From contig CAXYVG010000155.1 in assembly GCA_964292325.1 (NCBI GenBank), positions 1 to 6,329 on the forward strand: a stretch of 6,329 nucleotides of DNA. The letters are read 5' to 3'. Below are positions 1 to 4,492 of the stretch, piece after piece. How positions within the stretch are numbered: position 1 is the stretch's first letter; each line of letters starts with the position of its first letter. Below the pieces are notes generated by a model. The model was not told the DNA's origin. It did not search any database and saw only the letters and a list, made by a program, of their open reading frames with translations. The DNA comes from CTSoil-075 sp964292325. GTDB taxonomy: Bacteria > Bacillota > Negativicutes > DSM-13327. Position numbers and translations under genes: made by a program.

Positions 1-54
1 TCTGAGTAATTGAATTCTTTTTCTACCCTTGGCTCTATATTTCGATCATCTTTC

Positions 55-79
55 GTAAGCGTCAATTAAGCCGTCACCT
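55..79 (+). repeat. IS66 left terminal inverted repeat
   Basis: This 25-bp sequence starts GTAAGCGTCAATTAAG and matches the reverse complement of 2602-2626 at 24 of 25 positions; the difference is G versus A at the 16th base. The two bases just outside (TC on the left, GA on the right) also pair, so the exact outer limit rests on the GTAA rule for IS66 ends. This is a probable transposase-binding end. Confidence 0.93.
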
Positions 80-115
80 GTACAATCAATTTCCTTCGTG
101 AGAAAATACATCCAT

Positions 116-164
116 GATATCTAAATTAATCTAAATTAGAGCTTTTTAGATTAATTTAGATATC
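116..164 (+). repeat. 20-bp perfect inverted repeat before tnpA
   Basis: The left arm at 116-135 and right arm at 145-164 are perfect reverse complements over 20 bp, separated by a 9-nt loop (TTAGAGCTT). The arms are AT-rich, and the left arm runs into two copies of CTAAATTA 10 bp apart (121-128 and 131-138). No T-tract follows, so it is not a standard terminator. It lies between the two strands of the start-codon-sequestering pairing and overlaps one strand by two bases, so the helices could stack. It could also be a protein-binding operator; the sequence alone does not decide. Confidence 0.85.
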
Positions 165-174
165 TCAAGAACTT

Positions 175-182
175 GAAGGGAG
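175..182 (+). promoter_or_regulatory. Ribosome binding site of tnpA
   Basis: GAAGGGAG lies 8 nt before the ATG at 191 and supports that start over the internal ATG at codon 12. It sits in the unpaired stretch between the 20-bp hairpin and the segment that can pair with 107-117. Confidence 0.75.
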
Positions 183-190
183 TCTAATTC

Positions 191-559
191 ATGGATGTAC
201 AGGTAGTAACACGTGAAGTCCGGATGCAAAAATGGATTGGCATCGTAAAAGCTTGCCGCAGTAGCGGCAAAAAAATCACGGTATGGTGTGATGAGAATGG
301 CGTCAACGTTAAGACCTACTATTACTGGCAGAAAAAAGTATGCCTAGAAACTTGCCGTGATATTGAAACGGTTCAAAAAGCTATGACTAAAGTGTTACCT
401 AGCAAAGAGAAAACCGTATTTGCTGAACTCAACATCCCGAGAAACAATGTAGGTACAATAGCAGTCAGCGTCCAACGTGATAACATGTATATAAATGTGT
501 ACTCTGGCGCAGATACATCAACAATAGAAAGTGTATTTGCGGCGCTACGAAAATTATGA
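191..559 (+). CDS. tnpA: IS66 accessory protein TnpA
   Basis: This 122-residue protein is the first gene of the IS66 operon. Residues about 11-50 (RMQKWIGIVKAC, then VWCDENGVNVKTYYYWQKKV) match the helix-turn-helix-like N-terminal region typical of IS66 TnpA, with the recurring WC..NG...KTYYYW pattern. The C-terminal half is less conserved and I see no catalytic motif. IS66 elements that carry TnpA and TnpB appear to need them for efficient transposition, but their exact roles are not settled; DNA binding is the usual inference for TnpA. The gene ends in an ATGA overlap with tnpB, which implies translational coupling. The start at 191 has a good SD but lies inside a segment that the upstream leader can pair with. 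Confidence 0.92.
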   Translation: MDVQVVTREVRMQKWIGIVKACRSSGKKITVWCDENGVNVKTYYYWQKKVCLETCRDIETVQKAMTKVLPSKEKTVFAELNIPRNNVGTIAVSVQRDNMYINVYSGADTSTIESVFAALRKL

Positions 560-912
560 TTGGAGATATTTCTCACACCGATCACATCTACGTAGCCTGC
601 GGCCATACAGATATGCGCAAATCAATCGATGGCCTTGTGGCTTGCGTACAGCAAAGTTTTCAGCTTAATCCTTTCTCCAACAGTCTGTTTCTTTTCTGTG
701 GTCGCCGACGCGATAGGATTAAAGCTCTTCTATGGGAAGAAGACGGCTTTATTCTTTTGTACAAGCGCCTTGAAAGAGGAAACTTTCAATGGCCTAAAAG
801 TGAAGAGGATATCCGGGATATTACGCCACAACAACTGCGGTGGCTTATGGAAGGCTTAAGCATAGACCAACCAAAAGCGCATAAAAAAGTTAACGAAATT
901 CAGATCATTTAA
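556..912 (+). CDS. tnpB: IS66 accessory protein TnpB
   Basis: This 118-residue protein has the hallmark IS66 TnpB sequence. There is DMRKSIDGL at residues 19-27, then a basic and aromatic core with FLFCGRRRDRIKALLW at 45-60, and LYKRLERGNFQWP at 68-80. A C-terminal segment predicted to read out a helix (ITPQQLRWLMEGL, 89-101) follows. Full length for the family is about 115-120 residues, so it is intact. The ATG overlaps the tnpA stop as ATGA and I see no strong SD of its own, so translation probably depends on ribosomes finishing tnpA. It is unrelated to the IS200/IS605 TnpB nucleases despite the shared name. Its biochemical role in IS66 transposition is not established. Confidence 0.95.
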   Translation: MIGDISHTDHIYVACGHTDMRKSIDGLVACVQQSFQLNPFSNSLFLFCGRRRDRIKALLWEEDGFILLYKRLERGNFQWPKSEEDIRDITPQQLRWLMEGLSIDQPKAHKKVNEIQII

Positions 913-947
913 TAAAATTAAGTATTTTTTGGCACAGCAAAATAGAG

Positions 948-953
948 TATAAT
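948..953 (+). promoter_or_regulatory. Candidate -10 box just before tnpC
   Basis: A perfect TATAAT lies 6 bases before the tnpC ATG at 960. Used as a sigma-A -10 element, it would start transcription at about the A of the ATG, giving a leaderless tnpC mRNA. No good -35 box is present: TTGGCA at 929-934 is only 13 bp away, and the better-spaced sequence is merely T-rich. The box could be chance in AT-rich DNA. Confidence 0.3.
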
Positions 954-959
954 TAGTTT

Positions 960-2546
960 ATGAAAAAGATTACGGAAACTAATACTACAACAATTGAAGA
1001 AACAATTTCTGTCTCGCGTGCTGAATATGAAGCTTTAAAAGCGCAAAACAAGGAACTGGCTCAGCAGGTACAATGGCTGATGGAACAGATGCGCCTCTCA
1101 AAACAAAAGCAATTCGGCTCTTCAAGTGAGAAAAGCAAATATGATGAGTTTAATCTGTTCAATGAAGCGGAAGCAACTGTAGATAAAAGGGCCTCTGAGC
1201 CTGAGTTGAGTGAAATTCAGAAGTATTATCGAAAAAAGGAGCGGGCAAGCAATGATAACTTGCTTGCTGACTTACCAATAGAAATCGTAGAGCATTTTTT
1301 GCCAGAAGATGAGCAAGATTGCCCGGAATGTGGGTATGAAATGCATATTATGGGCAAAGAAATCCGACGCGAGCTTAAGATTATTCCGGCAAAGGCGGTT
1401 ATTGTAGAACATATTGATTATGTATATGCCTGTCGTGACTGCGAACGCAATGAATGCAATGTGCCAATTATCAAAGCACCGATGGATCAACCTGTGATTA
1501 AAGGAAGCTTTGCTTCGCCCGAAGCAGTTGCGCATATTATGACGCAAAAATTTGCAAACGGTTTACCACTATATCGTCAGGAGCAGGACTTTAAGCGTAT
1601 GGGCATCAACCTTTCAAGGCAAACTATGTCCAATTGGTTTATTCGTTGTGCGGAGGATTGGCTGGAGCCACTCTACAATGCTTTGCGGGAATTGCTTTGC
1701 ATACAGACTGTACTTCACGCAGACGAAACAGTCTTGCAAGTACTTAATGAACCTGGAAAATCAGCGCAAAGTAAAAGCTATATGTGGCTGTATCGGACCG
1801 GCAGAGATCCAGGGCTACCGATAGTACTGTTTGAATACCAGCCGGATCGTAAAGCAAAACGTCCAATGGAATTCTTAAAAGAGTTCAAGGGATATTTGCA
1901 TACTGACGGTTATGCTGGATATCACAGCCTGCCGGAGGAAATCGTCGTTGTTGGCTGTTGGGCACATGCCAGAAGAAAATTCGACGAGGCGCTAAAATGC
2001 CTGCCCGAAAAAGATCGTGAAGGCTCTGGCGCGCAGCGTTGCAAGCGCTATTGCGACAAGCTGTTTGCGATTGAGCGGCAGCTATCTGATTGTACAATAG
2101 AAGAATGCTATGAAAAGCGGCAGGAACTGGCCAAACCAGTACTTGACGAGTTTTTGGCATACCTTCATACAACGACAGCATCAACAAAGAGTGGATTTGG
2201 TAGAGCCGTACATTACACAATTGGGCAATGGAAATATCTCGAACGCAATCTACTAGATGGACGACTGGATATCAGCAACAATCGAGCTGAACGAAGCATT
2301 AAGCCTTTTGTTATTGATCGCAAGAACTTCCTTTTTGCCAACACTCCCCGAGGAGCCAATGCAAGTGCAGTGGTCTTCAGCATCGTCGAAACCGCAAAAG
2401 AAAACGGTTTAAATCCATATGCATATTTGACTTACATTTTCAAAAATGCGCCAAATTGGGATATCCGAAATGATGCCAACGCACTACAAAGATTAATGCC
2501 AAACTTTGTTCCTGATTATTGTAGATCCAAGGCCGTTACCAAATGA
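960..2546 (+). CDS. tnpC: IS66 DDE transposase TnpC
   Basis: This 528-residue protein is the catalytic transposase. Residues about 20-50 form a leucine-rich coiled coil (EYEALKAQNKELAQQVQWL), followed by the QFGSSSEKS motif of IS66 transposases at 51-59. A zinc-finger-like region carries Cys121, Cys124, Cys158 and Cys161. The RNase H-like DDE core has Asp255 in HADET, Asp316 in LHTDGYAGY and Glu444 in NNRAERSIKPF, with the conserved CWAH (333-336) between the second Asp and the Glu. The C-terminal IS66_C-type tail is about 490-515. All catalytic residues and the usual length are present, so it should be functional. The ATG has no clear SD; the frame is closed by TAG at 954-956, so no longer start exists. 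The 47-bp gap after tnpB contains a TATAAT. Confidence 0.97.
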   Translation: MKKITETNTTTIEETISVSRAEYEALKAQNKELAQQVQWLMEQMRLSKQKQFGSSSEKSKYDEFNLFNEAEATVDKRASEPELSEIQKYYRKKERASNDNLLADLPIEIVEHFLPEDEQDCPECGYEMHIMGKEIRRELKIIPAKAVIVEHIDYVYACRDCERNECNVPIIKAPMDQPVIKGSFASPEAVAHIMTQKFANGLPLYRQEQDFKRMGINLSRQTMSNWFIRCAEDWLEPLYNALRELLCIQTVLHADETVLQVLNEPGKSAQSKSYMWLYRTGRDPGLPIVLFEYQPDRKAKRPMEFLKEFKGYLHTDGYAGYHSLPEEIVVVGCWAHARRKFDEALKCLPEKDREGSGAQRCKRYCDKLFAIERQLSDCTIEECYEKRQELAKPVLDEFLAYLHTTTASTKSGFGRAVHYTIGQWKYLERNLLDGRLDISNNRAERSIKPFVIDRKNFLFANTPRGANASAVVFSIVETAKENGLNPYAYLTYIFKNAPNWDIRNDANALQRLMPNFVPDYCRSKAVTK

Positions 2547-2576
2547 CGTTTCGTCAGGGTGACGGCTTTTTGTTTT
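2532..2576 (+). terminator. Rho-independent terminator across the tnpC stop
   Basis: GCCGTTACC at 2532-2540 pairs with GGTGACGGC at 2558-2566 over 9 bp, with one G-U pair. Inside it a second perfect stem, TGACG-TTT-CGTCA at 2544-2556, includes the TGA stop of tnpC. TTTTTGTTTT follows at once (2567-2576). The last codons of tnpC therefore form the left arm. It should end the tnp transcript inside the element, before the right end. Confidence 0.82.
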
Positions 2577-2613
2577 GATGATTACCAAGTGACAGTTTTC
2601 AAGGTGACGGTTT
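2536..2613 (+). repeat. Subterminal TGAC repeats at the IS66 right end
   Basis: TTACCAAATGAC at 2536-2547 recurs as TTACCAAGTGAC at 2582-2593, an 11 of 12 match 46 bp apart. TGACGG also occurs at 2560 and 2605, the latter within the terminal repeat. The TGAC cores lie at 2544, 2560, 2590 and 2605, with steps of 16, 30 and 15 bp. They may be extra transposase-binding sites near the right end; the left end shows only the copy within its terminal repeat. Some of the similarity comes from the terminator stem. Confidence 0.55.
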
Positions 2614-2626
2614 AATTGACGCTTAC
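2602..2626 (+). repeat. IS66 right terminal inverted repeat
   Basis: This 25-bp sequence ends GACGCTTAC and pairs with 55-79 at 24 of 25 positions. It lies 26 bp after the terminator T-tract and 26 bp before the predicted left edge of the next insertion sequence. Confidence 0.93.
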
Positions 2627-2648
2627 GATTATTAATGTTATAACTATA

Positions 2649-2652
2649 CTAG
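2649..2652 (+). repeat. Left CTAG flank of the second IS (putative target duplication)
   Basis: CTAG directly precedes the inverted repeat of the second element and recurs at 4258-4261 directly after its other end. Because CTAG is its own reverse complement, it fits either a 4-bp target duplication or four extra bases of the inverted repeat. Beyond it the flanks (CTATA and CAAGA) do not match, so a longer duplication is not supported. Confidence 0.55.
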
Positions 2653-2667
2653 ACAGTCAAAAGTTCT
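2653..2667 (+). repeat. Left inverted repeat of the second IS
   Basis: ACAGTCAAAAGTTCT matches the reverse complement of 4243-4257 at 13 of 15 positions. Including the adjoining CTAG, the match is 17 of 19. Confidence 0.8.
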
Positions 2668-2721
2668 CTAAAAAAATAACCCTTTCAAACAGATTTATGT
2701 TATCCTTAAGTTTCGACACAA

Positions 2722-2776
2722 AAAGGAGATAAATCTATTGAAAGAGTTACTCGACTAGTTTACCACACTCTTTCAA
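2722..2776 (+). promoter_or_regulatory. Strong SD followed by a hairpin over candidate starts
   Basis: AAAGGAG at 2722-2728 is the best SD of the element, but the first ATG of the transposase is 62 nt further on at 2791. At normal distance lie ATT (2737-2739, in frame with the transposase) and TTG (2738-2740, out of frame), which would encode only MKELLD before TAG. TTGAAAGAGT at 2738-2747 pairs perfectly over 10 bp with ACTCTTTCAA at 2767-2776, with a 19-nt loop. The hairpin would cover these starts while leaving the SD free. The role is inferred; possibilities are damping of initiation, a leader peptide with reinitiation, or chance in a coding N-terminus. Confidence 0.5.
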
Positions 2777-2790
2777 CTGAGACTAGTGAC

Positions 2791-4236
2791 ATGATTAAAT
2801 TACTTGATAAAATTTTAAATAACTTCAGAAACTGTTTTTCTAGGCAAGCCTCTTTTAACTGGTTTGTCATCGTTATTGTGGGGCTTATGCTTCGATCAGA
2901 TACCCTGGGTCTAACTTCTATCATTCGTGATTTAGGATTATCTTCTAAACACTATGAGTCTATGCTTCATTTTTTCCATACCTCATCTTGGAACCTTGAA
3001 TCCATTTCTACTAAATGGTTTAAATTGGTTAAGAAATTTGCACCACTTTATTATGAAGGAGACTGCGTTGTTCTCATTGGCGATGGTGTCAAACAAGCTA
3101 AAGAAGCACGTAAAATGCCTGGTGTAAAAAAACTTCATCAGGAATCAGAGAATTGTTCTAAGGCTGAATTTATTTTCGGGCATATGTTTGGTGGAATCGG
3201 TGTATTAAGTGGCACCACAGCTAAGTTGTTCTGTATCCCTCTTATAATTACTTTACAAGATGGTGTAAAAACTATTTTCAAATGGAAAACAGATGATCAT
3301 GAATCACCTACGAGGCAAGAATCGCATGTTGTTCAAACGGTAGAAAATGCTTCTAAGGTAACTCAATCACTAGGAAAGGCTATCTTATTACTTGATAGAT
3401 ACTTCCTCTCTGTTAATGCTTTAGAAAAACTAAACGAGCTAAATGCCAAACTGGAACATCGAATGCATATCGTAACTAAAGCAAAAAGATCTTGTATAGC
3501 GTATGAACATCCCCCTGCTAAAAAAGCTGGAAGAGGCAGACCATCTAAGAAAGGTAACTCTGTAAAACTTCATACTCTGTTTGATACAAAAAAGGCTGAT
3601 TTCATCACTACACAAGTTTTAATGTACGGAAAAAAAGAAACGATAAGTTACTATAGCATTAACCTTCTCTGGGGACAAAGGCTTTATCAAGAATTACGAT
3701 TTGTACTTGTGATTTATCAAGGCAAACAGTGTATCTTGGTGAGCACAGCTTTAGAGCAAGATCCTGAAGCTATCATTCGTTTATACAGCTATCGTTTCAA
3801 AATCGAATGTACCTTTAGAGAACTAAAGCAAGTAATTGGTGGATTTAGCTATCAATTTTGGTCTAAATCGATGCCTAAGCTGAATCGTTATCAGAAGAAA
3901 GAGACACCACATCCACTGACTCAGATTACTGAGCCTAAAGAGCAAGAACGTATTGTAAAAACAATACAAGCGATAGAAGGCTATGTGATGTGTAGCTGCA
4001 TTGCACTTGGTCTATTACAAATACTTGCAATGCATTTCTCTAAGGAGGTAAATCCTATTTCATTTAGATACCTAAGGACTATTTCTAAAGAAACAATGTC
4101 AGAGGCCACAGTAGCCTGCTATTTAAGGAAATTTATTTTTCGCAGTATGGCGGAAAATAAGCATTTAACCATAACACGAATAATTAAATCTAAGCAGGGA
4201 GACCTTGAATTTGACGAAGTTCGCCAGGTTTGTTAA
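2791..4236 (+). CDS. IS4-superfamily DDE transposase
   Basis: This 481-residue protein has a DDE catalytic triad: Asp98 in LIGDG, Asp202 in LLDRYF, and Glu339 in the YREK signature Y332-(2)-R335-(3)-E339-(6)-K346, exactly the IS4 spacing. Residues 1-80 look like the N-terminal DNA-binding region. AGRGRPSKKG at 246-255 is an AT-hook-like basic loop within the insertion between the second Asp and the Glu. The ATG at 2791 is the first standard start in this frame but has no close SD. The frame is open back to 2710, and an ATT at 2737 lies 8 nt after AAAGGAG. Starting there adds 18 residues (IERVTRLVYHTLSTETSD), which read like protein, so the true start may be 2737. A single G-to-T change from ATG would explain it. 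Confidence 0.9.
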   Translation: MIKLLDKILNNFRNCFSRQASFNWFVIVIVGLMLRSDTLGLTSIIRDLGLSSKHYESMLHFFHTSSWNLESISTKWFKLVKKFAPLYYEGDCVVLIGDGVKQAKEARKMPGVKKLHQESENCSKAEFIFGHMFGGIGVLSGTTAKLFCIPLIITLQDGVKTIFKWKTDDHESPTRQESHVVQTVENASKVTQSLGKAILLLDRYFLSVNALEKLNELNAKLEHRMHIVTKAKRSCIAYEHPPAKKAGRGRPSKKGNSVKLHTLFDTKKADFITTQVLMYGKKETISYYSINLLWGQRLYQELRFVLVIYQGKQCILVSTALEQDPEAIIRLYSYRFKIECTFRELKQVIGGFSYQFWSKSMPKLNRYQKKETPHPLTQITEPKEQERIVKTIQAIEGYVMCSCIALGLLQILAMHFSKEVNPISFRYLRTISKETMSEATVACYLRKFIFRSMAENKHLTITRIIKSKQGDLEFDEVRQVC

Positions 4237-4242
4237 AGTTAT

Positions 4243-4257
4243 AAAACTTTTGACTAT
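4243..4257 (+). repeat. Right inverted repeat of the second IS
   Basis: AAAACTTTTGACTAT pairs with 2653-2667 at 13 of 15 positions. It begins 6 bp after the transposase stop codon, so there is almost no room for a terminator inside the element, and none is visible. Confidence 0.8.
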
Positions 4258-4261
4258 CTAG
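4258..4261 (+). repeat. Right CTAG flank of the second IS (putative target duplication)
   Basis: CTAG repeats the four bases at 2649-2652. It is interpreted as a 4-bp target duplication, with the caveat that it is palindromic and could belong to the inverted repeat. Confidence 0.55.
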
Positions 4262-4274
4262 CAAGAAGGGAGTT

Positions 4275-4345
4275 CCAGGAAAATAGCGAATATAGGACTA
4301 TTGGCCCATGATCAAAATCCTGGTGCTTATTCTAGATTTTTGATC
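4275..4345 (+). repeat. Two overlapping inverted repeats in the chemoreceptor leader
   Basis: GATCAAAA at 4310-4317 pairs with TTTTGATC at 4338-4345, and two more pairs form past a one-base bulge (TC at 4318-4319 with GA at 4335-4336). CCAGGA at 4275-4280 pairs with TCCTGG at 4318-4323. The two stems share 4318-4319, so they compete at their edges. No T-tract follows. I do not recognise a known riboswitch; the conserved core of the cyclic di-GMP GEMM class is not visible. A folded leader RNA is possible but unproven. Confidence 0.35.
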
Positions 4346-4398
4346 GATTGTCTTTTATGTGCGATTTTTGCCTTATTACATCTAAAGCATTGATAGAA

Positions 4399-4429
4399 TG
4401 TATAGATACACTGCGTAAGTATCTATACA
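4399..4429 (+). promoter_or_regulatory. 11-bp perfect dyad upstream of the chemoreceptor gene
   Basis: TGTATAGATAC at 4399-4409 and GTATCTATACA at 4419-4429 are perfect reverse complements around a 9-nt spacer. Each half contains GTATNNATAC, itself palindromic, so there are two similar sites 19 bp apart, near two helical turns. This looks like a paired operator for a dimeric repressor. TAAA at 4383-4386 followed after 18 nt by GATA at 4405-4408 has the spacing of a sigma-28/SigD motility promoter, but the GCC before GATA is replaced by ATA, so that promoter is weakly supported. The left half-site would overlap its -10. No T-run follows, which argues against a terminator. Confidence 0.5.
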
Positions 4430-4475
4430 AAATGGCTTTATTTTTCAGATAGAAATTGAATATATACGACCATAT

Positions 4476-4488
4476 AAGGACGGTGACC
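4476..4488 (+). promoter_or_regulatory. Split SD of the chemoreceptor gene
   Basis: AAGGACGGTGACC reads like the full anti-SD complement AAGGAGGTGATCC with an extra C between the AAGGA and GGTGA halves. GGTGA ends 6 nt before the TTG at 4493, which supports that start. The AAGGA half alone is 12 nt away. Confidence 0.65.
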
Positions 4489-4492
4489 TATT

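Larger units (their letters stand above)
76..204 (+). promoter_or_regulatory. Leader that can pair with the tnpA start codon
   Basis: Two upstream segments are complementary to the tnpA initiation region. TACATCCATGA at 107-117 pairs perfectly over 11 bp with 189-199, which contains the ATG at 191. ACCTGTACA at 76-84 pairs perfectly over 9 bp with 196-204. The two targets overlap at 196-199, so full pairing of one excludes the other. A transcript that enters the element from outside would contain both segments and could hide the start codon; one starting downstream of 117 would not. Positions are seen directly; the role is inferred by analogy with IS10 and IS50. I see no convincing promoter between 84 and 175. 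Confidence 0.5.
55..2626 (+). mobile_element. Complete IS66-family insertion sequence (about 2.57 kb)
   Basis: The element is bounded by 25-bp inverted repeats that begin GTAAGCG, the usual outer sequence of IS66-family ends. It contains the canonical gene order: two small accessory genes (tnpA, tnpB) and a large DDE transposase gene (tnpC), all on the plus strand and all intact. The length of 2572 bp is normal for the family. Gene content, frames and ends give no sign of decay, so it could be active. IS66 elements usually create an 8-bp target duplication. Here the 8 bases outside the left end (CATCTTTC) and the right end (GATTATTA) do not match, so the insertion may be old, rearranged, or recombined with another copy. 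Confidence 0.95.
2653..4257 (+). mobile_element. IS4-superfamily insertion sequence (about 1.6 kb)
   Basis: The element has a single transposase gene filling most of its length, imperfect 15-bp ends (ACAGTCAAAAGTTCT against ATAGTCAAAAGTTTT read inward) and CTAG on both sides. The YREK signature of the transposase places it in the IS4 superfamily. A 4-bp duplication fitting YTAR is the rule for the IS701 family, so an IS701-like or related subgroup is possible; I cannot assign a named element. The ends match and the gene is open throughout, so the copy looks complete, with an uncertain start codon. It is separate from the IS66 element, 26 bp away. Confidence 0.85.

Noticed and set aside
1..54. 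Open reading on the minus strand (codons reading DDRNIEPRVEKEFNYS) and on the plus strand in the left flank
   Set aside because: An open run of about 17 codons is expected by chance and no family is recognisable. It could be part of a gene cut by the IS66 element, but the sequence does not support a call.
116..164. The 20-bp hairpin as a rho-independent terminator
   Set aside because: The stem is AT-rich and is followed by TCAAGAAC rather than a T-tract.
373..606. Minus-strand open frame opposite the tnpA/tnpB junction
   Set aside because: It lies wholly opposite two well-supported IS66 genes and has no recognisable domain or SD.
556..912. TnpB as an RNA-guided nuclease of the IS200/IS605 type
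   Set aside because: The name is shared only by convention. The protein has 118 residues, no RuvC motifs and clear IS66 accessory motifs, and there is no adjacent omega-RNA-like element.
929..945. TTGGCAC resembling the -24 half of a sigma-54 promoter before tnpC
   Set aside because: The required GC of the -12 element at the correct spacing is absent (the sequence there is AATA).
1272..2220. Open frames on both strands within tnpC
   Set aside because: They are shadows of the transposase gene; their translations show no family motif.
4262..4492. Cyclic di-GMP (GEMM) riboswitch upstream of the chemoreceptor
   Set aside because: This class is common before chemotaxis genes, but its conserved core sequences are not visible here.
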